Source: Zooshikella harenae (GTDB lineage: Bacteria; Pseudomonadota; Gammaproteobacteria; Pseudomonadales; Zooshikellaceae). From it: a DNA stretch of 52,189 bases. The stretch is from positions 1-52,189 of the forward strand of contig NZ_JAGSOY010000036.1 in NCBI RefSeq assembly GCF_018837975.1. Direction: 5' to 3'. Under the pieces are notes generated by a model. That model saw only the letters and a list, made by a program, of their open reading frames with translations. It made no database searches and had not been told where the DNA came from. Positions 45,941-52,189 of the stretch are shown one piece after another. The position numbers were made by a program, and so were the translations under genes. Positions within the stretch are counted from its first letter, which is position 1. Every line of letters begins with the position of its first letter.

Positions 45941-46450
45941 ATGCATCTACGTTTGTTAAATGAAAAGGATGATCAGGCTTTACTGACGTTTGAGCTTGAA
46001 AACAAAAACTGGTTTGAATCGTTTATTGAAGCAAGGGAACCTACATTTTATAGCTCAGAAGGTATCCAACAGCATATTAGAAATTTCCTTGCACAATATC
46101 GTAAAAGTCAACGTTTACCTCTGCTTATTATAAGCGACAACAATGAAATTATTGGACGAATTAATTTACACCAAATATGTACTAAAACAGGTAGTGCATA
46201 TCTTGGTTACCGCGTAGGACAGGCGAGTGTTAACTGTGGCGTAGCGTCATATGCAGTTAAACAAATACTCACGTTAGCCCAACAAAAAGATATTAAGTGT
46301 ATTAAAGCGCTAGCCTCAATCGTAAACAAGCCTTCCCGAAATGTGTTGATAAAAAATGGGTTCCAAGAAAAAAGACTTATACTCAATAAAGCTATCGTAA
46401 ATGGCCTACAGATAGACTGTATTGAATACCAAATATCACTTAACAAATGA
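45941..46450 (+). CDS. GNAT-family N-acetyltransferase (RimJ/RimL type)
   Basis: A 169-residue protein with the RimJ/L-type layout: N-terminal MHLRLLNEKDDQALLTFE, central strand LLIISDNNEIIGRINLHQIC, the acetyl-CoA-binding region near YLGYRVGQASVNCGVASYAV (an atypical R/Q-x-x-G-x-G/A loop), and C-terminal NKPSRNVLIKNGFQEKRL, the family's 'N-x-x-S-x-x-x-x-x-x-x-G-F' motif. It would acetylate an amino group of a protein N-terminus or small molecule; the substrate is unknown. AAAGGA lies 7 bases before ATG 45941. The minus-strand MFS gene is convergent. Confidence 0.82.
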   Translation: MHLRLLNEKDDQALLTFELENKNWFESFIEAREPTFYSSEGIQQHIRNFLAQYRKSQRLPLLIISDNNEIIGRINLHQICTKTGSAYLGYRVGQASVNCGVASYAVKQILTLAQQKDIKCIKALASIVNKPSRNVLIKNGFQEKRLILNKAIVNGLQIDCIEYQISLNK

Positions 46451-46451
46451 T

Positions 46452-46477
46452 TCTAAAATCCTTCGTTGTGGGCATAT
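46452..46477 (-). repeat. Solo end of the MITE-like family (copy D)
   Basis: On the minus strand ATATGCCCACAACGAAGGAT and then TTTAG match the left end of copies A and B (ATATGCCCATAACGAA, then AAGGGTTTTTAG). No core or opposite end is seen. It lies between the convergent acetyltransferase and MFS genes. Confidence 0.45.
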
Positions 46478-46482
46478 AACAA

Positions 46483-47811
46483 TTAATTAACTGAGCTACA
46501 CAACATATTGCGGTCGTTAATTGTATACAAAGTACCTATTAATGCAATGCCCGTAATGATCGCTGTTATAAGATAAATAAATGCATAAACACTCAAATTA
46601 AACCCTGTAGCCAACTCACCCACTGAAGCAAACATTGCAATTCCCAATGTACCACTTAACTCACGCACATAACCAAAAAATGACATACCTATACCACGGT
46701 CTGAAACAGGCAAGACATTCTGTACAGCACAAGTTAATGCGGGTAATGTACACCCTAGTCCAAACCCAATAATTGGAAACAATGGTATTAACAATATCTT
46801 TTGGAATAACAAGGCAAATGAAATTATATTTAATAAAAAACCCACAAAAATATAGGTTTTATAATAACCCGTACGAGCAATTTGTTTCCCTGCCACATAG
46901 GCACCAGCACAGATTCCAAGAGTAAATAAAATCATCGCATGCCCACTATTAACCAGACTGATGCCTTCTTGCCATTGCATGTGTAATGGAAAATAAACCA
47001 GACCAACAATCATAATAATTTGTGATGCCCCCATTAGGCATAAACAAGCCAGATAATTATCCAGTTTAAACATATGCCAGGGAATTAATGATGGACGCTT
47101 GGAAACTGCCAAATAGATTACTGAAAACAGAATCCAACCTAGAGCAATTAACAGTAATAAAGGGCTTAAATTAATTGACCCACCGACTAACAAAATAACT
47201 AACCCAGTAGAAGTCGTGAATAATGCTGCGCCTAACCAATCCAGATTACGCTTTATTGTTGAAGTACAAGGTTTGATCGTCTTTGTTATAATAAAAATAG
47301 CTAATAATCCGAGAGGAAGATTTATCGCAAAGATCATTCGCCATGAGATATATTCTGTTAACAAGCTACCCAGAATCGGTCCAGTTACATTTGACACAAC
47401 ATAGATTAATGAAATATAGCCTTGATATTTCCCTACATCACGTGCAGGTATCACGTCCGAAATAACAATAAAGGCTAAAGATATTAATCCTCCACCACCA
47501 ATACCTTGAATCGCTCGCGCAACGATTAGACCGTCTAAGGTTGTGGCAAATGAACACAACAATGAACCCACTATAAAAATGACCAAGCTTACGTTGATCA
47601 CTTTTATACGCCCCCAAAGGTCACTGAGCTTACCACAAATGGGAATAATACTGGTAGCGGCTATTAAATACGCTGTAATCACCCACGTTAGGTGTTCTGT
47701 CGCATTTAAGACTTGACCAATAACAGGCAACGGTGTGGTGACAATACTTTTCTCTAGTGAACCTAAAAAAATCAGTAAAGCAACACTAAATAATACTTTT
47801 TTGTGAGACAT
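46483..47811 (-). CDS. MFS drug/metabolite exporter (DHA family)
   Basis: The 442-residue inner-membrane protein shows the major facilitator signature: motif A (GKLSDLWGRIKVI) and motif C-like GYISLIYVVSNVTGPILGSL, with family-typical AIQGIGGGGLISLAFIVISD. The count of hydrophobic segments suggests 12-14. It most resembles proton-driven efflux proteins of the EmrB/QacA type, though shorter. It is on the same strand as the riboflavin-type operon and lies downstream of it, separated by 219 bases that hold a large hairpin; it might export a product of that cluster, but it may be independent. Confidence 0.85.
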   Translation of the reverse strand: MSHKKVLFSVALLIFLGSLEKSIVTTPLPVIGQVLNATEHLTWVITAYLIAATSIIPICGKLSDLWGRIKVINVSLVIFIVGSLLCSFATTLDGLIVARAIQGIGGGGLISLAFIVISDVIPARDVGKYQGYISLIYVVSNVTGPILGSLLTEYISWRMIFAINLPLGLLAIFIITKTIKPCTSTIKRNLDWLGAALFTTSTGLVILLVGGSINLSPLLLLIALGWILFSVIYLAVSKRPSLIPWHMFKLDNYLACLCLMGASQIIMIVGLVYFPLHMQWQEGISLVNSGHAMILFTLGICAGAYVAGKQIARTGYYKTYIFVGFLLNIISFALLFQKILLIPLFPIIGFGLGCTLPALTCAVQNVLPVSDRGIGMSFFGYVRELSGTLGIAMFASVGELATGFNLSVYAFIYLITAIITGIALIGTLYTINDRNMLCSSVN

Positions 47812-47910
47812 TGATTTTTTTCTTAAAGAGGAAGAGAACGATCCTGTATATAGGGCACTTCAAAAGAGTCTCTTTTTTTGTATTCAGCACCACACCCAGG
47901 TCCAATTACA

Positions 47911-47948
47911 CCCCTACAGTAAAGTGTAAGTACGCTTCACTGTAGGGG
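47911..47948 (-). terminator. Large hairpin between ribE and the MFS gene
   Basis: CCCCTACAGTAAAGTG (47911-47926) pairs with CGCTTCACTGTAGGGG (47933-47948) over 16 positions with one mismatch and one wobble. It lies about 80 bases after the ribE stop. No T-run follows on either strand. It may end the rib operon transcript or act as an operator of the MFS gene. Confidence 0.5.
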
Positions 47949-48030
47949 ATTCATGCTACGTTTCTAACAGCTAATGTGGTTTACGATAGGTATCGGTTAA
48001 ATAAAGCTTTTTTAATAGCATGAACTATTA

Positions 48031-48756
48031 TTAATCTTTTTTCTTTTCACTCTGAAGTAAAGCAAGCTTTGACGTGGTAAGCGCTTGTAGATCTATGCCT
48101 TTCTCCTCAAGCAAGCGCTCTAACAATGGATACAATTTCCCTAAACTGTCCTCCAAAGTATGTTGTATCGTATCAACAACAACCTGAGTGCCACGCTCAA
48201 TTTCAATATTGACTTTGTGACCTGTCGTTTTTTCCTCAAAAGTTGTCATTCGGCGTGTTTCAGGAATCAACCAGACTTCGAAATACCCCTTTTCCTTATT
48301 CACTTCAGAAACGGTTAAACTAGCACCATTAATTGCAATATAACCTTTTGGAAAAATATATTTACGCCATGATTCAGGCAGATCAAAACGAACCCGACAA
48401 TTTCCTTCTAATTCACTCACTTCAACAATAGCCGTTCGAAAATCCACATGGCCAGATAAAGGATGCCCACCTATTTCTGCGCCATCTTTCGCTGCTCGTT
48501 CGACATTGACCTGGCCTCCCACTTCATGTTCACCCAAAGTGGTTATTAATAGGCTTTGTAATATAACATCAAACTTCACTACCGTTTCGCTAAGCATTTC
48601 AGTGACCGTTAAGCATACCCCATCAACTGCAATACTGGCACCTATAGTGAGGTCTTTACAAAAACCTTCAGGAAATTCAATCTCAAATGTGCGAATACTG
48701 TCGTGATCATTCACACTTTTTATTGTTGCAACGGCCTGAATGATTCCAGTAAACAT
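48031..48756 (-). CDS. ribE: Riboflavin synthase, alpha subunit (E. coli RibC type)
   Basis: The enzyme dismutates two 6,7-dimethyl-8-ribityllumazine molecules to riboflavin and the pyrimidine. It has the duplicated lumazine-binding domain: MFTGIIQAVATIKSVND, SIAVDGVCLTVTE, EIGGHPLSGHVDFR in the first and YIFPKGYIAINGASLTVSE, IPETRRMTTFEEK, VNIEIERGTQ in the second, closest to E. coli RibC. The 241 residues include a C-terminal helical extension of about 25 residues that most relatives lack. GGAGG precedes the ATG, 14 bases after the HAD gene. It is the last gene of the operon. Confidence 0.93.
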   Translation of the reverse strand: MFTGIIQAVATIKSVNDHDSIRTFEIEFPEGFCKDLTIGASIAVDGVCLTVTEMLSETVVKFDVILQSLLITTLGEHEVGGQVNVERAAKDGAEIGGHPLSGHVDFRTAIVEVSELEGNCRVRFDLPESWRKYIFPKGYIAINGASLTVSEVNKEKGYFEVWLIPETRRMTTFEEKTTGHKVNIEIERGTQVVVDTIQHTLEDSLGKLYPLLERLLEEKGIDLQALTTSKLALLQSEKKKD

Positions 48757-48770
48757 AACTGCCTCCAGTT

Positions 48771-49505
48771 TTAAAGGGTAGCGTCCCTTTGCTGATGTAT
48801 CAGCAAATCAACCAATTCTGATAAATGACTTATTTCAACAGTCGGCTTATGTAGTGTATCTGCCTGCTGTTGTTGATGCATGTTTAACCAACATGATTGA
48901 AAGCCAGCTTGATTTGCCCCTATTATATCCGCTTGCCAATGATCACCCACATGCAAAATATACTGACTATCTATGTTGAGCAATGTTTGAGCACGCAGGA
49001 ACAAATCCCCATAAGGTTTAGCACGACCATCAATACCTGCCGACAATACGTGAGTGAAAAATGGTTTCAACCCTATTTTTTCAACATCAGCATTGCCATT
49101 GGTAATGACAACCAGAGGAAAGCATGCACTTAGCTTGGCGAGCGATGCTTTGGTTTCTACTGGAACATTGGCCTTATTACGTTCAACAAGAAACAAATCC
49201 ACACCATCTGTTGCAAATCTGGCTGACTGCTTTGTATTAAAAGACAGCGCCTCAAAACCCGCTTTAAGGGTTTCATATCGCCACTGAGTGACATCATGTT
49301 CCAACTCAGGCTGAACCGCCTGCACCTGTCGTTTGTAAGCTGCCCAATAGCTAACATTATGAGCATCACCCTTTGGACATTGATTTCGAATCCAGTCCAT
49401 CAGGACAACTTCAGCTGTGTCAATAACAGGTCCATTGTCATACAAGGTATCATCTAAGTCGAAACTAATCGCTTGAGGATGACGGAAATACGGTTGTAGA
49501 TACAT
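48771..49505 (-). CDS. yigB: HAD-superfamily phosphatase, YigB-like
   Basis: A 244-residue HAD-IA phosphatase: catalytic DLDDT (16-20, FDLDDTLYDN), motif II LVVITNGNADVEK, lysine and motif IV regions AGIDGRAKPYGDLFLRA and LHVGDHWQADIIGANQAG. In E. coli YigB and relatives dephosphorylate 5-amino-6-(5-phosphoribitylamino)uracil, the step between RibD and the lumazine synthase. Its start ATG overlaps the ribD stop by one base (TAATG), so the two are translationally coupled. The gene being inside a rib operon strongly suggests that same role here. Confidence 0.88.
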   Translation of the reverse strand: MYLQPYFRHPQAISFDLDDTLYDNGPVIDTAEVVLMDWIRNQCPKGDAHNVSYWAAYKRQVQAVQPELEHDVTQWRYETLKAGFEALSFNTKQSARFATDGVDLFLVERNKANVPVETKASLAKLSACFPLVVITNGNADVEKIGLKPFFTHVLSAGIDGRAKPYGDLFLRAQTLLNIDSQYILHVGDHWQADIIGANQAGFQSCWLNMHQQQQADTLHKPTVEISHLSELVDLLIHQQRDATL

Positions 49506-50635
49506 TAAACTTCCAGCTCAGCTTCAACTTTTCGCTGATAACGACTCCTAATATCGTCACCTAATACTTGACTGTCTATCAGCTTAAATCGAGCAGCATC
49601 TGTTAAATGAGTAGTCTGCACCTGATAAATTGTTTGTGAACCTTTACCCATCAACATAGGAGCCTGATACACGACCAACTCATCCAACAACTGTTGCCGT
49701 AAAAACTGACTCATTAGTGTAGGTCCAGACTCTACCATGACTTCATTATATTCCGTTGTTTTTAACCACTGTTGCAGTGCTTTAAGATCAACACCACCTG
49801 CATAGACAGGCAGTGTAATTATCTCCACCCCCATAGCAGATAACTGTTGTTGCTTTTTACTATCAGCCAATCCCTTACCCACAACCACCACAATGTTTCT
49901 GTTGTCTTGAGTACCGAATAACCTAGCATCAAGTGGCATAGAAAGACGGGTATCCAGAATAACCAAATCTGGCTGACGAAGCATAGGTTTGTTGGTTTCC
50001 CCCAAATGCTCTAACCGAGCATTTAACAGCGGATCATCCTGAATAACTGTTTTTACGCCAGTAAGAATGGCACAACTTTGCGCTCGAAGCGTCATCACAT
50101 CCTGGCGTGCTTTATCACCTGTAATCCATTTACTTTCACCTGACGCGAGCGCCATACCCCCATCAATACTGATCGCAACTTTCCCAAATAACCAAGGCCC
50201 CTGTTGCTTCATTCGCTTGATATAACCGCGATTGAGCTGCAAAGCTTCCTCTTCCAGTATCCCTACATCCACCTGAAACCCTGCTTTTTGAAGCACCGCA
50301 AGACCTCGTCCTGATACCACAGGATTAGGATCTGTCATTGCCACTACAACACGTTCCAGTTTCAACTTTGCTAATGTTTGACAACAGGGTGGGGTACGAC
50401 CAAAGTGCGAACAAGGCTCTAATGTCACGTAAGCAGTAGCACCTGCTAAATCATCGTTGGCCTGATTAATTGCTGCAACTTCAGCATGAGGCCCCCCAGC
50501 TCGCTGATGGAATCCTTCAGCAATGATTTTACCCTGCTTAACAAACACACACCCTACTCTGGGATTAGGTGATGTAGACCATAGTCCTTGCCGTGCTTGC
50601 TCTAACGCACGTCTCATGTATGCTTCGTCGTTCAT
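49505..50635 (-). CDS. ribD: Bifunctional pyrimidine deaminase/reductase RibD
   Basis: RibD deaminates and reduces the second intermediate of riboflavin synthesis. The N-terminal deaminase has the zinc motif HAE (50-52) and PCSHFGRTPPC (Cys75 and Cys84), all intact. The C-terminal reductase domain has the NADPH-type segment FGKVAISIDGGMALASGESK, WITGDKARQDV and VIQDDPLLNARL. The 376 residues are the usual length. It follows the methyltransferase-like gene by 13 bases. In most gammaproteobacteria ribD is followed by ribE, ribBA, ribH and nusB; here the neighbours are different. Confidence 0.95.
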   Translation of the reverse strand: MNDEAYMRRALEQARQGLWSTSPNPRVGCVFVKQGKIIAEGFHQRAGGPHAEVAAINQANDDLAGATAYVTLEPCSHFGRTPPCCQTLAKLKLERVVVAMTDPNPVVSGRGLAVLQKAGFQVDVGILEEEALQLNRGYIKRMKQQGPWLFGKVAISIDGGMALASGESKWITGDKARQDVMTLRAQSCAILTGVKTVIQDDPLLNARLEHLGETNKPMLRQPDLVILDTRLSMPLDARLFGTQDNRNIVVVVGKGLADSKKQQQLSAMGVEIITLPVYAGGVDLKALQQWLKTTEYNEVMVESGPTLMSQFLRQQLLDELVVYQAPMLMGKGSQTIYQVQTTHLTDAARFKLIDSQVLGDDIRSRYQRKVEAELEV

Positions 50636-50648
50636 CTACTATCCAAAC

Positions 50649-51377
50649 TCAGTTCAAAATAAAGTCTGCTACTGTAGTAGCCATTCTTGCCTGATACTGA
50701 CCACGTAAATACAACGTATAAAGCTGGTGATAATACCGTTCTTTGAGCGCTTGCACATCTTCAGTTAAGTCAGCTCCAAACAGAATATCTGCCCCACCCT
50801 TATGCCAGCTTTTTAAGCCTTCAATATTTTGAAAAGCCAATCCAAAATCAAATTTCACCATTCGCTGACACTGAAAAGAAGGTAGCGCATTCACATAACT
50901 ATGATCATCTTTTCGCAGATCATCAAACGCTTGTAATGTAGAGCCCGTGAGTTCTTCTGCTATTTCTTTTTCGGACAAACGCTTTGTGTTAGGTACAGCA
51001 CCACTTGCAGGCCAGGAAACATGAAGTTTACCTTTTTCCTCCAACACTTGCTTAAAACATTCATCCAGCGCCTGTAAATCGGTTAACCGATGTAGGCTAT
51101 TAAAGATAAAAAGCGCCTGATAACGGTGTTGATATTCACGATTTGCCAAACTCGCCTGTAATGATGCAAGAGAGTCAAATGTCACCACAGAGACAGTTGT
51201 AGCCCATCCATTTTCTGCAAGCATTTTAACAACATTTTCAACATAGGGTTCACCGTCATAACTGATGATCAGCGTTTCACCTTGACCGTCAAATAAAGAG
51301 ATCATTTCTTCAACGACAAACCGCTTGGCGACTTCAATGTTGGTAAAATTGACCACATCAGTAGTATGAGTCTTCAT
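50649..51377 (-). CDS. Class I methyltransferase-like protein lacking the SAM-binding GxGxG
   Basis: The 242-residue protein has a Rossmann methyltransferase pattern: strand LIISYDGEPYVENVVKMLAE (motif I position), TTVSVVTFDSLASLQA (motif II), ALFIFNSLHRLTDLQALDEC (motif IV) and VLEEKGKLHVSWPASG (post motif). This resembles the BioC/trans-aconitate methyltransferase group, with FQNIEGLKSWHKGGADIL in place of the BioC C-terminal helix. At motif I the usual glycine-rich loop is replaced by SYDGEPY, so SAM binding may be lost or altered. GGAGTAAGAAG precedes the ATG. It sits between the archaeal-type riboflavin synthase and ribD. Confidence 0.72.
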   Translation of the reverse strand: MKTHTTDVVNFTNIEVAKRFVVEEMISLFDGQGETLIISYDGEPYVENVVKMLAENGWATTVSVVTFDSLASLQASLANREYQHRYQALFIFNSLHRLTDLQALDECFKQVLEEKGKLHVSWPASGAVPNTKRLSEKEIAEELTGSTLQAFDDLRKDDHSYVNALPSFQCQRMVKFDFGLAFQNIEGLKSWHKGGADILFGADLTEDVQALKERYYHQLYTLYLRGQYQARMATTVADFILN

Positions 51378-51392
51378 GGGCTTCTTACTCCA

Positions 51393-51878
51393 TTAATCTA
51401 TCGCTTCCAACACACTGGCATTAGCTTCACCTTCTCTATCCCCAATACTCGAATGCACCACCCAGGCAGGATCATCCGTAATCATAGAAATAGCACTTTT
51501 GGCATGAGCAATCGCACGTTGTGAAGCCACTTCAAACAAAGCATCCTGCTCATGTTGAGACTCAAAAATAAAACATTCCAACACATGTTTTCGAGCTTGA
51601 ACTTTAGCCATTGCCAAGGCTATTGCAGCCTCATGTGCTGAAGTTAAATCTAACTCTTTAGGTCCAACCCAACCAAAAACAATGCAAATATCACACTGTT
51701 CTTGCTCCAATAAGCGAAGTGCTTCAACAGCCACTTCTTTGTGTCCAGGAACGGTTGTTTTTAACCAGGTAAGTTCGCTATTACAAATTTGCTTTGCTTG
51801 CTCAATTTGTTGAATTGCAAATTTGGCCATATCTACACGTGAAAATGCTGTATCAACTATGCCTACTTTTTTCATCAT
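51393..51878 (-). CDS. Archaeal-type riboflavin synthase (RibC) homologue
   Basis: The 161-residue protein starts MKKVGIVDTAFSRVDMAKFA and has TTVPGHKEVAVEALRLL, CDICIVFGWVGPKELD, SAHEAAIALAMAKVQARKH and ECFIFESQHEQD. These are the blocks of the archaeal riboflavin synthase (Methanocaldococcus RibC) and its paralogue lumazine synthase, a family unrelated to bacterial RibE. Its occurrence in a gammaproteobacterium, in the same operon as a standard ribE, is unusual. The start lies inside the end of the upstream IMPase-like gene (26-base overlap), with GGAAA six bases before it. Product specificity (riboflavin or lumazine or something else) cannot be read. Confidence 0.82.
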   Translation of the reverse strand: MMKKVGIVDTAFSRVDMAKFAIQQIEQAKQICNSELTWLKTTVPGHKEVAVEALRLLEQEQCDICIVFGWVGPKELDLTSAHEAAIALAMAKVQARKHVLECFIFESQHEQDALFEVASQRAIAHAKSAISMITDDPAWVVHSSIGDREGEANASVLEAID

Positions 51879-52189
51879 TATTTTCCATCACTAAATCCCA
51901 CTGTTTAACCACTGCTGGATGTCCTACAAAGTAACCATATCCACCTTGACTATTATTTATTTTTCGTAGCACCACATCTGATGAATTGGCTAAACATGCA
52001 ATAATCGGTTGTGCATCAAAAGCGTGCGGGGATAGGTTAATAATTCCACCAAGTTGCCCGGTGAGGAGTCCATAAAGATCAAAGCTGGGTGAACCTGATA
52101 CACGAATATTTAAATCACTTAACGTCAGTTTCGTTAGGCACTCAAGCCATTGTTGTTTAATATGTTTTCGATAATGTCTGTTATACATT
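51853..52189 (-). CDS. Inositol-monophosphatase-like protein, C-terminal part (truncated by window edge)
   Basis: The frame is open to the window edge. The visible residues (VSGSPSFDLYGLLTGQLGG, FDAQPIIACLANSSDVVLRK, YGYFVGHPAVVKQW) follow the C-terminal pattern of inositol monophosphatases: a G-S-x-x-x-D block, a Gly-Gln-Leu-Gly strand, an aspartate followed by a helix, and a final 'VGxP' strand. The N-terminal metal-binding residues are outside. A phosphatase at the head of a rib operon could act on a phosphorylated flavin or ribityl intermediate, but this is inference. The ATG near 52188 may not be the real start. Its 3' end overlaps the next gene. Confidence 0.5.
   Translation of the reverse strand, partial: MYNRHYRKHIKQQWLECLTKLTLSDLNIRVSGSPSFDLYGLLTGQLGGIINLSPHAFDAQPIIACLANSSDVVLRKINNSQGGYGYFVGHPAVVKQWDLVMENNDEKSRHS

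Noticed and set aside
48031-52189. Toxoflavin-type biosynthesis cluster
   Set aside because: Although a methyltransferase-like gene and ribD are present, a GTP cyclohydrolase and the other toxoflavin genes are missing, and a real riboflavin synthase is included.
1-52189. CRISPR arrays, tRNA or rRNA genes, complete insertion sequences or prophage
   Set aside because: No regular short repeats with spacers, no tRNA-like T-loop motifs in a proper context, and no transposase, integrase or phage structural genes were recognised.

Overview
This window comes from the chromosome of a gammaproteobacterium. By eye it is moderately AT-rich. Closest relatives of the encoded proteins and several gene neighbourhoods look Pseudomonas/Oceanospirillales-like: fadD followed by a divergent hydrolase-phaJ pair, a PA2779/PA2778-type pair, and an isolated gspCD pair. 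It also carries an enterobacterial-style anaerobic set (pflB, pflA, adhE). A marine facultative anaerobe of the Hahella/Zooshikella kind would fit, but the genus is an inference. No rRNA, tRNA, CRISPR array or complete insertion sequence was seen.

Layout. 1-2022: the C-terminus of a MerR-like regulator, a 62-residue SutA-like protein and a LysE/RhtB exporter, separated by copies of a short inverted-repeat element. 2129-10061: a glycine locus with gcvP and gcvH on the minus strand, a divergent XRE-cupin regulator, a frameshifted alanine/glycine symporter and gcvT. 10184-13180: ydbH-ynbE-ydbL, an envelope lipid-bridge operon. 13323-15918: gspC-gspD of type II secretion. 16194-22254: pflB, pflA and adhE, with FNR/ANR-like boxes. 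23110-28208: hrpA and a KAS III enzyme. 28576-32317: fatty acid activation (fadD) and a divergent lipase-like hydrolase with PhaJ. 32322-40416: MoxR ATPase with VWA partner, cysK, a class II amidotransferase, and a second membrane VWA module. 40508-44149: oligopeptidase B and the PA2778/PA2779-like pair. 44589-47811: two unusual small proteins (one cystatin-like), an acetyltransferase and an MFS exporter. 48031-52189: a tightly packed six-gene minus-strand operon around riboflavin synthesis.

The most interesting locus is the last one. It has ribD, a YigB-like HAD phosphatase that would fill the pathway's dephosphorylation step, and an E. coli-type riboflavin synthase (ribE). Upstream in the same operon is a homologue of the archaeal-type riboflavin synthase (RibC), unrelated to ribE, together with a methyltransferase-like protein lacking the glycine-rich SAM loop and the C-terminus of an inositol-monophosphatase-like protein. 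ribBA, ribH and nusB, the usual neighbours, are absent, so this may be a second, specialised flavin or lumazine cluster. An MFS exporter lies just downstream on the same strand.

Other points of interest are a family of about 141-bp MITE-like repeats (three copies plus TIR-only fragments), a GcvH with Lys instead of Glu three residues before the lipoyl lysine, a structured intergenic region between gcvH and the divergent regulator, and a cytosolic stefin-like protein.
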